From contig OZ020270.1 in assembly GCA_963971225.1 (NCBI GenBank), positions 26,597,123 to 26,661,122 of the forward strand: a stretch of DNA of 64,000 bases, read 5' to 3'. Positions 52,416-62,725 of this stretch are shown here, in pieces (the stretch's first letter is position 1; every line of letters starts with the position of its first letter). Under the pieces are notes generated by a model, which did not search any database, was not told the origin of the DNA, and worked only from the letters and a program-made list of their open reading frames with translations. Made by a program: the position numbers and the translations under genes. Source of the stretch: Melieria omissa (lineage: Eukaryota; Arthropoda; Insecta; Diptera; Ulidiidae).

Positions 52416-53897
52416 TCATTTCTCCTCTTGCTCCTTGCCGCGATGACGACGGGTTACAAACTAACTGACTACACCCAATCTGATTATATTCCAATTCTGG
52501 ACGGGGATGTGATCATCTGGCAGAATTATCAGTACCTCAGGCATACAACGAACCTGACCGCCTACGTGGAGATGATTGAGGATACCAACCGAATGATGGA
52601 TCTTTTCCCGCAATCACACATGAGGAAGATCTTGGAGGTAGACAACAGGCATTTGTGGGCACTTCTCTCAACCCTAGACATCCACCATAGACAAGTCCGA
52701 AGTTTGAATTTTTTAGGCACAGCCCTGAAAGTAGTTGCCGGTACTCCCGATTTTGATGATTTCGAACAGGTAAAATTCGATCAGGCGCAGCTCATTGATT
52801 CAAACAACAGACAGGTAGTCATTAATACAAAAACTCAAGAGCGAATAAATAAACTTACTGAGACTGTCAACTCTCTCCTTGGGGAGGCCAAGAAGAAACA
52901 AATTGACACTGCTCACCTCTATGAGGTTGCCTTGGCCAGAAATAGAATTCTAACAAATGAAATTCAGAACTTAATGCTTTCTATTGCACTAGCTAAAATA
53001 AACGTTGTAAATCCGACAGTCCTAGATGATTCGGACATAAAGCTAGTGGTTAACGAGCAGCTCACAAGTGTAAGTGTAGCGGAAGTTATGGAAGTATCTA
53101 GTATTAAGGTTTTGCAGAATAATGATGTTCTACATATTATTATAAAGTACCCTAAACCTAAGCTTAGTTGTAAGAAAGTTAGCATTTTCCCGGTCGCGCA
53201 CAACGGAATGGTCCTGTCTCTTCTGGATAGTAGCGTCGTGGCCGACTGTAGTGGACTGACGGTGGCGGTCGTTGAGTGCGCCCCAACAACAACGTCGACA
53301 TTCTGCAGGGAAAGGACTGATTCGACCTGCGCTCTACAATTGTTCTCCGGCGGCGTGGCACATTGCAAAACTCGTCCTAACCATCTGGACCCATTAGTTG
53401 TCATAGACGACGGTATCGTTGTAATCAATGACGGTACTGTCAGGGTGCAAGGGACTGGTGATACTGAAAGAACTGTCACCGGCACTTATCTCCTGACATT
53501 TGAGGGAGAAGTCCAAATCAACGGCACCACGTATGGCAACCGGAAAGGAGTTCCGATGCGTCAACCTATTACGGCTGCGCTCCCCCTGCTAAACATAACT
53601 GGCCATCAGGACATCTTGAGTCTTCCCCTCCTGCACCGAATGAACATGGAGAACCTGCATTTTATTGGCGAAATGAAGCAAAAATTGGTGACGCACCCTC
53701 TGGTGGCCTGTTGCTTAACCTCTATCCTCTTCATTGCTTGCTACGCAATCTTGGTAATAAAACGGCGCCGAAAGAAGAGAAGCAGGAAAATCGAGCTCCG
53801 TGAGGTCGTAGGAAATTTGGCCAAGACCGAGGGCGGCCTTGATCTAAGCAAGGGAGGAGTTAACCCGACGACGTCGCAACCCGCCGCCACAAATTAA
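52415..53897 (+). CDS. env: Env of element C
   Basis: The open frame begins just after the acceptor with a hydrophobic stretch (SFLLLLLAA) followed by an ATG at 52443, so initiation at that ATG would lose the leader. Family features match gypsy B Env: RQVR followed by LNFLGTALKVVAGTPDFDDF, heptad helices, a cysteine-containing middle, NIT and NGT sequons, a membrane anchor (ACCLTSILFIACYAILVI) and a strongly basic tail (RRRKKRSRK). It continues 40 bases into the 3' LTR. About 490 residues. Confidence 0.85.
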
Positions 53898-54255
53898 ACC
53901 GGCGACTCTGCAGCCCGCTACATCGTTGCGTAACCAAACAACACTGCTGTCGTCGTCGCCAGCGCAGGCCACCGACCCAGCTACTTCGCGGTAGCTGCTG
54001 TCAGCAGATTCGAACAATGCTGCTGGCGATCGATCGTTCGATTCTTGCACGGGTTGCAAGATCAGCGAATCGTGGACATTGCTGCTGATGGTCGATCGAT
54101 CGCTTGCACGAGCTGCAAGATCAGCGAAACGATACGGCGCGCACGGAGTAGGGCTTTAGGGTAGGTTTAAGAATTGGTGGCGGTTAATTCACTAAGGCAG
54201 CTTAAGTAGAACGGAGCTCACGAAGCTCCAAGAAAAGTAAATAAATAAAGAAACT
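53858..54255 (+). repeat. element C 3' LTR
   Basis: 398 bp, three differences from the 5' LTR noticed; preceded by the purine tract AAGGGAGG. Confidence 0.95.
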
Positions 54256-54261
54256 TACATA

Positions 54262-55564
54262 TATAACACTTCGTTCAATAATGTGTGTGACTGACACATA
54301 GATGCCGGCACTAATATTAAATCAATATTTTTTTTCGAAATTGTGAACCTTTTTAGGCTTACTGTCAAAATTATATGTCAATCCGACCATTAGTTTACAA
54401 GTTACAGTGCTTTAAGTGACACTACTTTTGAGTTTTCAAAAAAAATGAATTCAAAGCAATTCCGTGTGCTGATTTATCATTGTTTTTTAATGAAAAAAAA
54501 TACTGTTCAATGCCAGGAATGGCTTGAAAAACATTATTCGGACTCTGCTCCATCAAAAAGAACCATTTGTTATTGGTATGCCGAATTCAAACGTGGTCGT
54601 ACAGACACCGATGACATACCATCTACTGGACGGCCAAATGACGCTGTTATTCCGGAAAACGTTGAAAAAACACTGAAAATCATTATGTCCGACCGTAAAG
54701 TGAAAGTGGGGGAGATTGCTGACATTCTAAAGATATCAGCAGGCAGTGTACACACCATAATACACGAACATTTGGTTATGAAAAAGGTGTTTTCGAAATG
54801 GGTGCCGCGTTTGCTCACACCGGAGCAAAAACACCAACGAATCGATGATTCAAAGAGCTGTTTGGACATGTTTACGCGCAACAAGTCGGAGTTTTTGCGT
54901 CGGTACATCACAATGGATGAAACATGGATCCACCATTTCACTCCAGAGTCAAATCGGCAGTCTGCTGAGTGGCATGCAACCGGTGAAAGCCGCCCAAAGC
55001 GTCCAAAGGCACAAACATCGGCTGGCAAGGTTATGGCGTCAGTATTTTGGGATGTGCACGGGATAATATTCATCGACTATCTTGAGAAAGGGAAAACAAT
55101 CAATAGCGACTATTATATAGCGTTGTTGGAACGTTTGAAAGAAGAAATCGCGATTAAGCGGCCCCATATGAAGAAGAAAAAAGTGTTGTTTCACCAAGAC
55201 AATGCACCGTGTCACAAGTCGATGAAAACGATGGCAAAAATGCATGAATTGGGCTTCGAATTGCTCCCTCATCCCCCGTATTCTCCAGATCTGGCCCCCA
55301 GCGACTACTGGCTCTTCGCAGACCTCAAAAAGATGCTCCGTGGTAAGAGATTTGGCTCAAATGATGAAGTAATCGCCGAAACTAACGCCTATTTTGAAGG
55401 CAAAGAAAAATCGTTCTACAAAGGCGGTATCGAAAGATTGGAAAAGCGTTGGAATGATTGTATCTCCCTAAAAGGGGGGACTATGTTGATGAATAAAAAC
55501 GAATTGTGGCAAAAAAATGTGTTTTAATCAGTTAGTCACACACATTATTGAACGAAGTGTTATA
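54262..55564 (+). mobile_element. complete mariner element (copy III)
   Basis: 1303 bp with inverted ends TATAACACTTCGTTCAATAA on both sides and TA duplications (54260-54261, 55565-55566). It is the only copy with both termini. Confidence 0.9.
54445..55527 (+). pseudogene. mariner transposase with altered C-terminus (copy III)
   Basis: Same gene as at 8853. A gain of two G in the run after CISLK (near 55478) replaces the last residues (GDYVDE) with a longer tail GGTMLMNKNELWQ..., giving 360 residues. All catalytic residues are present. Whether the altered end abolishes activity cannot be told from sequence; I class it as damaged because copies I and II agree on the other end. Confidence 0.75.
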
Positions 55565-55894
55565 TAACCGTATATACAGCTGCGGTCAAAATAATAGTAG
55601 TACGCATACAACGAAAAGAAAATTAAGAAAAAATAATCTGCTTTTTTTTCAAAATATTTATTTTGTATTTTTTTAACAAGTTATATGTGTTAACAATGCA
55701 ATCATAAAAGAAAACTTAAGAATTAAACTCAGTTTGGTTTGATTTAAATTAAATGCGTCAAAAGCTCCAAAATATGAACGGTCAAAAAAATAGTAGTTCG
55801 CTTTACTTTAATAAAAATTAAGCAACAATTGTGTTTCATTTTAAAAGATTTTGTGGTTAAATAGTAATAACGTAATGTTTCTTCAAATTAATAT

Positions 55895-56290
55895 TTAGTT
55901 GCGTGACTGTTGTTTGGCTATTACTGCAGCACAGAGCCGATGCATTGAAATATCCAAATTTTCATATCTTTCTCTAGGGGCGTGGTCTACTGCTTCTCAA
56001 AGTTGATTATTATTTAAAAGATTATTGTGAGCAACTGCTCTCTTCACGTCACACCACAAATTTTTAATTATATTGAAGTCTGGTGATTGTGCGAGCCATT
56101 CCATAACCCTAATCCTGCTTTTGCGAAGCTCCTTTCATGCGACCTTGCTTGTATGCTTTAGGCTATAATCCTGTTGGAAGATCCAAAGCATTGGCGTTTT
56201 TTCACGGACATACGGTGGCACGATTTCCCGCAAGATTCGTACACATACACATCGATCCATCGTTTCTTGATCAAATAAATAGCGCCACCT
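55895..56290 (-). pseudogene. Tc1 transposase C-terminal fragment, left arm
   Basis: Mirror image of the right-arm fragment (56505-56896), read on the minus strand, with the same faults. Confidence 0.75.
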
Positions 56291-56363
56291 CCATAAAACG
56301 TAAGACATGCTCAATAAATAAATGCATGTCTTACGTTTTATGGAGGTGGCGCTATTTATTTGA
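56271..56363. repeat. hairpin 1 in Tc1 palindrome centre
   Basis: TCAAATAAATAGCGCCACCT and the following bases form a perfect stem of about 40 bp around an 11-17 base loop (CTCAATAAATAAATG). Confidence 0.85.
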
Positions 56364-56424
56364 CATACGGTAGCACGATTTCCTGCAAGATTCGTACACA
56401 TACACATCGATCCATCGTTTTTTT

Positions 56425-56521
56425 GATCAAATAAATAGCGCCACCTCCATAAAACGTAAGACATGCATTTATTTATTGAGCATGTCTTACGTTTTATGGA
56501 GGTGGCGCAATTTATTTGATC
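56425..56521. repeat. hairpin 2 in Tc1 palindrome centre
   Basis: Same stem as hairpin 1 (one mismatch, GCGCAATTT), but the loop is the reverse complement (CATTTATTTATTGAG), so the loop has been inverted relative to hairpin 1. Confidence 0.85.
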
Positions 56522-56896
56522 AAGAAAACGATGGATCGATGTGTATGTGTACGAATCTTGCGGGAAATCGTGCCACCGTATGTCCGTGAAAAAACGCCAA
56601 TGCTTTGGATCTTCCAACAGGATTATAGCCTAAAGCATACAAGCAAGGTCGCATGAAAGGAGCTTCGCAAAAGCAGGATTAGGGTTATGGAATGGCTAGC
56701 ACAATCACCAGACTTCAATATAATTAAAAATTTGTGGTGTGACGTGAAGAGAGCAGTTGCTCACAATAATCTTTTAAATAATAATCAACTTTGAGAAGCA
56801 GTAGACCACGCCCCTAGAGAAAGATATGAAAATTTGGATATTTCAATGCATCGGCTCTGTGCTGCAGTAATAGCCAAACAACAGTCACGCAACTAA
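56505..56896 (+). pseudogene. Tc1 transposase C-terminal fragment, right arm
   Basis: Recognisable parts are TPMLWIFQQDYSLKHTSK, corresponding to the second catalytic Asp region (QQD), and WLAQSPDFNIIKNLWCDVKR, corresponding to the third catalytic position, where the usual Glu (PIENLW) is Lys. A stop follows HTSKVA and another NNNQL. The DNA-binding half and first Asp are absent. Confidence 0.8.
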
Positions 56897-57217
56897 ATAT
56901 TAATTTGAAGAAACATTACGTTATTACTATTTAACCACAAAATCTTTTAAAATGAAACACAATTGTTGCTTAATTTTTATTAAAGTAAAGCGAACTACTA
57001 TTTTTTTGACCGTTCATATTTTGGAGCTTTTGACGCATTTAATTTAAATCAAACCAAACTGAGTTTAATTCTTAAGTTTTCTTTTATGATTGCATTGTTA
57101 ACACATATAACTTGTTAAAAAAAATACAAAATAAATATTTGTAAAAAAAAGCAGATTATTTTTTCTTAATTTTCTTTTCGTTGTACGCGTACTACTATTA
57201 TTTTGACCGCAACTGTA

Positions 57218-57588
57218 TATCTAACTTGAGTGGTTCGTTAACGGAACCCAAGAAAAAATCGAAATATATAATTAATTTTTCGCCAAATTCGATAAAAACG
57301 TTTTGGTGGTTGTTTTTTGTATATTTTTAACACTCACGGATCAAGTTTGCACTCGCGATTTTAGTTTTTACAAAAATTTATGCACGGAAGCGCGAAATTT
57401 ATGACAAGCAAAATTAATACATAAATATGCTCAATAAATTAATCTCGTATGATATAAAAATATCGGTTCAACGCACCTGTATTTATTTGTAGTAAAGATG
57501 AGGATGATGAATGTGGACAATGTGATGATGTGATTTGTGGCAAAGTGATGGTTGGTGTTCGCAAGAAGATTTTTAGTCCCACCAGAAG
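57218..57588. other. unassigned, possibly BEL leader on minus strand
   Basis: No gene seen. It lies on the far side of the hAT MITE from the minus-strand BEL LTR (58397-58820) and may be the continuation of that leader. Confidence 0.35.
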
Positions 57589-57596
57589 GTATGGAG

Positions 57597-58325
57597 TAGA
57601 GCTGGAAAACTATCGATAGTCGAACTATCAGATAGTTTCGATAGTTTGGGAAAAAACTATCGATACTATCGAAGCTAACGAAACTATCACATGGCATTAG
57701 ATAGTTTGGAAAAAACTATCGATACTATCGCAGCCAAAAAACTAAACTAATTGAAATTTTTATTTTGAAATTAGTTTTTAAGTATATTTTAAAACATTAT
57801 AAAGTATGTTGAAGTATATTTTTAAACATTAAACGTTTTCAACGCAATTGCAGCAGCCAGCACGACAAAAACCAAAACTCAAGAATATGTTTCCGCGTTT
57901 GAAAAAACATGCACATAAGTCGTCTCACTCACCCTCTTTGACAAAATAACAGATACTAGTATGTCAGCTTCTCACGTTTCGGTTCAAATTCGGTTTATAG
58001 CACCGGTCATGCTAAACATTTCTTTACAATCTTATCAGACTTTTTTGTTATCTGACAATTTTTTACGAATTGAAGACACAAAAATTTTTCCGAAAATCGG
58101 CCAAATTCAAATAAAATGTACCAATCTGCATAAAATGAAAATTAAAAAATTAATCTACCAAGTTTGGTAGAGTTCTACCAAAGCGTTAACATTCGTGTTG
58201 ACCTGATCGAAAACACAGATGGCAGCGAATCGATAGTATCGATAGTAACAAAAACCATCGATAGTGAAGTGAAAATGAAAACTATCGATACTATCGATAG
58301 TACCATCAATAGTTTTCCAGCTCTA
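57597..58325. mobile_element. hAT-type MITE with TATCGATA clusters
   Basis: Inverted ends TAGAGCTGGAAAACTAT at 57597 and 58325 are flanked by GTATGGAG (57589-57596) and GTATGGGG (58326-58333), an 8-bp duplication with one change. Both subterminal regions are filled with CGATAGT-type motifs; TATCGATA occurs exactly six times by my count. 729 bp, no coding capacity. Confidence 0.8.
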
Positions 58326-58333
58326 GTATGGGG

Positions 58334-58820
58334 GATGAGCGCAATAAAGATGTAAGCAGGAGCGCGTGGACGTAGATCCGGCTCGAAGGACCAAAATGTC
58401 GTGGACACGGAATTGTGCGAAATTTGAAATCGCATATTAGCAAAAGTATAATAAAGGTATGCAAATAATATTGCGGCGCAATACTTACTATGTGAACACC
58501 AAATAATAAAAGCCACAAAAAGAAGAAGAAAAAGGAGTCACCGGTTGATGGTTGTTTATTTATTACTGCTTCCGTGCTGCTTAATTGCTCTCGTCTGAAC
58601 AAGTGACGAAGCCAAGAGAATAAGAAAAGGGCCGAGGCCTGGATTGCCGCGCAACAAGAGGGCGAAAGCTTTTGTTGCTAACGGCTTACAAGAATTTCAG
58701 AGTTGTTATACTAAGTGCAGCTTTAGCGGAGACATTGAAAGAGGAGATTTGGTCTAAACAATAATTATAAATTTTTGAATAAAACAGTAACAGTAAATAA
58801 AACAATTTCTCATTTCTACA
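58334..58820 (-). mobile_element. BEL/Pao LTR and leader remnant
   Basis: On the minus strand a candidate LTR (58820 to 58397, TGTAGAAATG...CCACGACA) is followed by TTTTGGTCCTTCGAGCCGGA, the primer-site region typical of BEL elements and like the one at 61332. The leader is cut by the hAT MITE. The left LTR end is inferred from the TG and not confirmed by a duplication. Confidence 0.6.
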
Positions 58821-59758
58821 TATTAGTAAAGACTAGAGAGCTGCAATTATGCTTTTGAAAGCTGTTTCAAGACACTCTCTCTCTTTGCACGGCACTGCAC
58901 TGCACTTGCTCAGTGCAAACAGATCGAATCAGAGCTGCCAGCGAAGAGAAGCAAAACATCTGTGTGCATGACATATGAGAGCTGAGTCTTTGTTGCTTTA
59001 TAACATTAGTGTGTGCGAACACACTAAAGGCAATGCACAGTAAAGGCAATGAAATTTACTGCAATGACACTGAATGCAGTAAGTTATACTAATAGAACAA
59101 TATTACGCATATTTTGAGTTTTCTGAATGGTATTTGATTCAAATTAAATTTAAAATATTTTCACCTAAATTAAAACTATTGTGTTTTATGGACATAAAAA
59201 AATTGAACAGAAAAATTAAATTATATTTACTTGTGCATCTAACTCCTTTTTTCAAAATTTTTATTTTAATGATGGCGTTGGTTAGCTGATTGCTAGACTA
59301 AAAATTACATACAATAATATTGTAACAACATATACACTAGTCAGAATAAGTTTGCGTACAAGGCGTACGTAGTTTTTTCATATGAAAAATAAATCAGTAG
59401 GGTTACTACTTCCTTATAGTGTAATTTTTTACCCTTTTTTTTTGATCCTTTATAAATATATTTTTTATTATAAAACCGATCCCAGTTTCATTTATTAGTG
59501 TTCGAGAGCAAGTAGGTTTTAATGTCTAGACAGTAGTATCTATAGTCCTGGATCCTTTTTGAATGGGATAAAAGAATAATTACACGTACCTTGTTAGGGT
59601 TAAAAATGACCCTACATAAAAATTAAAACATGCACTTCGCGATAGCGACAGTTTGCGGAAAGCAAAACGCAACATAATAAGTTTTGACATTTTGACATTT
59701 TTGAAAGTGGACACAGCTGTCAGTGCGCGTCTTATATTTGAAAAGTGAAATTGAAACG
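58821..59758. other. unassigned AT-rich stretch before piggyBac gene
   Basis: No gene seen. Short direct repeats (AAAGGCAATG, GCACTGCACT) occur near 58900-59090. GTCAGAATAAGTTTGCGTAC at about 59340 looks like a Tc1-type terminus but has no partner in the window. The left end of the piggyBac element must lie here and was not resolved. Confidence 0.4.
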
Positions 59759-61119
59759 ATGTCACGCAGAATAAAATCAAAAATTACACCTTTGATGGAA
59801 GATGACTTGGATCTGTGCGATAGTGATACGGAGGAGGATTTTGAGGAAGATGACCTTTTGTTTGAGCCTACAGCAGAAGAGGTGGCCACTGCCGAGGCTG
59901 AAGATATAGGGTCTGACGGAGAATCTAACGACGAAATCGATTTGGGTTTGGAGGAGTCACGAATTGACATCGAATCTCAAGAGGAACCCGTTTTCTTTTC
60001 TAAGGATAGAAAAATTTCCTACGAGATGGATCCGATCGCAACAAAAATCAGAAGTGTGAATAAATCGATTCAACACGGTAAGTAAACGTGCCCACATTGA
60101 CTCAGAATATTACGGAGATTTTACCTGTTTGTTCACATGCAACAGGTCCTACACTTTTTGCTTCATCTCGTGTATCAAATGAACTGTCAGTGTTTGACCT
60201 GTTTCTGGCTCCAGTCGAAGGATTAATTTTAAAATACATAAATCTTTACGGCGTTCGGAAATATAAGGAAAAATGGGTTGCGATTGATAGTGCAAAGCTA
60301 CGTGCGTATTTTGGATTGATGTTGTATAGCGGCGTGTTTCGCTCAAATGGTGAAACTGTGCGTGAACTTTGGGATGACCATACTGGAAGACCAATTTTCA
60401 GAGCAACAATGAGTCAGTCTGAATTTGAAATGCTGTCTTCTTGTATGCGTTTCGATGACAAAACGACACGTGCTGATCGAAGAATGCGTGACAAATTGTC
60501 ACCTATTCGTGAAATATTTAATAAGTGGAATAAAACTTTGCAAAAATGTTACAATCCAGGTAAAAACGTTACCGTTGATGAGCAACTAGTTGGTTTTCGC
60601 GGCAGGTGCCCATTTACACAATACACCCCTAGTAAACCAGCTCGTTACGGTATAAAAATTTGGGCTGCTTGTGACAGTAGTAATGCATATGCGTGGAACG
60701 TGCAAGTATACACCGGTAAAGCGCCTAACTGCCGTCCGGAAATAAATCAAGGCCAACGAGTTGTAATGGAGCTGACGGAAGAACTTCCAGGTCGCAACAT
60801 CATAACTGATAACTTTTTTACATCACATTCTTTGGCTATTGAGTTATTGAAGAAAAATCAAACTTTGCTTGGCACAATTCGTAAAAACCGAACTTTCTTT
60901 CCAGCAGAATTTGTGTCGGCGCGGAAGAAGCCGCTTTATGAATCGAATTTCTTGTTCGATAATACAAATGGCATTATTCTATGCAGCTATGTGCCGAAAA
61001 AAAACCGTGTTGTCCTTTTGTTAAGCACACAGCACCATACAAAAGATGTCAGTATTGAAAATCATAAAAAACCGGTTATGATACTTGATTATTCAGATGT
61101 ACTGTGCTGTCTTCAGTGA
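59759..61119 (+). pseudogene. piggyBac-type transposase, truncated, one intron
   Basis: The first exon, 59759-60077, starts MSRRIKSKITPLMEDD and is very acidic, as in many piggyBac N-termini. A GTAAGT donor at 60078 and a CAACAG acceptor at 60145 define a 68-nt intron in correct phase. The second exon has the DDE_Tnp_1_7 core: RAYFGLMLYSGV, first Asp in NVTVDEQLVGFRGRCPF, second Asp in GRNIITDNFFTS, then KKPVMILDY. There the family sequence stops; the third catalytic Asp and the cysteine-rich C-terminal domain are missing, and the frame runs into a BEL LTR. About 430 codons against the usual 550-600. The enzyme class cuts at TTAA; this gene is inactive. Confidence 0.85.
60078..60145 (+). other. 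intron in piggyBac transposase
   Basis: GTAAGTAAAC...TTCACATGCAACAG, 68 nt. Exon phases agree (CAC G + GT CCT) and both flanking frames are open only when it is removed. Confidence 0.75.
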
Positions 61120-61331
61120 TCCGTCAATCCCATCTCCAATCCCAATGTTTCCCTCTCCCTTTGTACTCATGTTCCCCCTATTTTCTGCTCCCCGGCTACG
61201 GCCGTTCGTATCGTTTAACGTTTCTTGTAATACTTGTACACTTGTATTTCGTATATCGTCTAATAAAGACTGAAAACCCCAAATCTCAACATTTTTTATT
61301 TATCCGCTCCGCCGCGACACGAGAATTTACA
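61098..61331 (+). repeat. BEL/Pao 5' LTR (right element)
   Basis: TGTACTGTGC...GAATTTACA with AATAAAG at 61262, directly before the primer-site region. The left end is inferred from the point where piggyBac homology stops. About 234 bp. Confidence 0.6.
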
Positions 61332-61348
61332 TGGTCCTTCGAGCCATC
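61332..61348 (+). promoter_or_regulatory. BEL primer-binding region
   Basis: TGGTCCTTCGAGCCATC begins right after the LTR and shares TGGTCCTTCGAGCC with the minus-strand BEL remnant at 58380-58394. Confidence 0.6.
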
Positions 61349-62725
61349 GCGAACTCGCGCCGCGATACACAAAACACAAAAAACAACAAAAAACAGTGAA
61401 CATAAAACAATTTCAAATATAAACTAATTACAAAATAAAAAGTGTTAGACAAATAAATAACTAAAAAGTGCATAAAACTCAAAAATTGAAATTGAAAACA
61501 AAAAAAAAAACAACAGCGACACATAGACAGTGCAGAAACTATAACAACAAAAACACGCAGATCAAAACCACAACAACAACACACACCCACAACACAGAAC
61601 ATAAGACAGGAAGGAAGACAACAGCTCAAACTACAACAGCATCACAACACAGGAGCGGACCACAGCAAGAGAGGATATCCCCATTCTCGGGCACGGGGCC
61701 CAAAAAACAGATAAGCGATTCCGCTTTTTTTCCAATTTTTATAAATATATATACCCCAATATATACCCACTCCCCAAAATCCAGAATAAAAATTTTCAGT
61801 CTGGTACCCCGCTTATCGTGTGCATATTTCCCTTTGTACGAAACAGCGCAGTGCAGTTAGCAATTCCGCTACTGCACATAATTCGGCGCTTTGTACATTT
61901 TCGCCGTCTCCTTTGTGCGACCTTCGCTGCCGAAGCAGCAAAAACTCCGCTGCTGCCAGCACCCAAAACGCACTGTTCTAGTGCAGTAAATAGGCACGCA
62001 GCATTTCTCCCGCTGCATTCCCACACTCCCACTTGTACGCATTTTCGTGCTTTGTTTTTGTGCGACATAAGCAAGCGCTGAGCAGCGAGCACTCCCGCTG
62101 CTGCTTCCAAGTGCAATTGCTTATTTGCACTTCTGCCTAAGCAATTTACCACTCTCGCTGGCAGAAGTAAGCAAACGCGAATACAGTGGGACGAGTAGCC
62201 TATTTTCGCAGCACATTGTATAATTTTCAATAGTGCTGCACTTAGGCACTCATTGCACAGCTGTTGTCACCCCAAGTAAATACGGTGGGACAAAAACAAC
62301 CCACCTGTACTCAAAACTTTTTAATCGTTCACCCCATTATTGTTTGGTCCCCTAATACAAAATATAATAAGAATTAATTATTATAGCACGAAAACACTAA
62401 TTCACTAATATATACATACATTGACTATATTAAAAAATTTGTTGTTTATTAATAATTTCCTAAATTCTTGTTTCCATATTTTTATTTATTCCCAATATAT
62501 ATATATATACCAATTTCTCGACGCGTTTACACACAGTTGTAAACTTCCATCCTCAACAGAAATACAAATTCGTATTGAAATTTTTTACACTTTCGTGTAT
62601 ATTTCTCCAATTCTGAATTATCGTTCGCGCGGACGCGGTAATAGTTTCGGTTTATTTCCCATAAGCCTAATATTAATATTCAAACGAATTTTAAACCCCC
62701 TTTCGAGTTTTTTTAAGCCATTAAA
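61349..62725 (+). other. BEL leader, no gene
   Basis: Nearly 1.4 kb between primer site and gag. The first part is rich in A and ACA-type repeats. 61840-62240 contains many GCAATTC, GCTGC and TGCAC motifs in both orientations. No coding region supported. Confidence 0.5.

Larger units (their letters stand above)
47695..54255 (+). mobile_element. gypsy/errantivirus-type provirus C
   Basis: 398-bp LTRs, TACA duplication (47691-47694, 54256-54259), a tRNA-Lys primer site and open gag, pol and env. It is a second family, about half identical in protein to gypsy A/B. It sits six bases left of the mariner terminus of copy III; copies I and II show the empty site. Confidence 0.95.
33242..55564. repeat. 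tandem unit copy III
   Basis: Third copy, entered through the same mariner/AAAAGTAGAGG junction. It holds gypsy B at the same site as gypsy A, element C near the mariner left end, and a small mariner in the BEL gag remnant. It lacks the Rpi-carrying element. It ends with a mariner that still has its right terminal repeat, so this copy preserves the original right border of the unit. Confidence 0.9.
55577..57215. mobile_element. palindromic Tc1-like derivative
   Basis: Starts CAGCTGCGGTCAAAATAATA and ends with the complement of CAGTTGCGGTCAAAATAATA, with TA on both sides (55575-55576, 57216-57217). The two arms of about 700 bp are nearly perfect inverted copies. Each arm carries the same C-terminal part of a Tc1 transposase, so two element halves are joined head to head. 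The centre holds two hairpins and three copies of a 65-bp piece. Confidence 0.88.

Noticed and set aside
55511..55600. tRNA-like or ncRNA folding between mariner and Tc1 ends
   Set aside because: The inverted sequence is fully explained by the two transposon termini.
59335..59365. Tc1-type terminus TCAGAATAAGTTTGCGTAC
   Set aside because: No matching second end and no target duplication in the window.
59602..59625. TTAGGGTTAAAAATGACCCTA as piggyBac left terminus
   Set aside because: The hairpin is suggestive, but no TTAA-flanked partner survives on the right, so the boundary cannot be supported.
60078..60105. 28-nt intron ending at ACTCAG in the piggyBac gene
   Set aside because: Too short for a spliceosomal intron; the acceptor at 60145 gives a normal length and correct phase.
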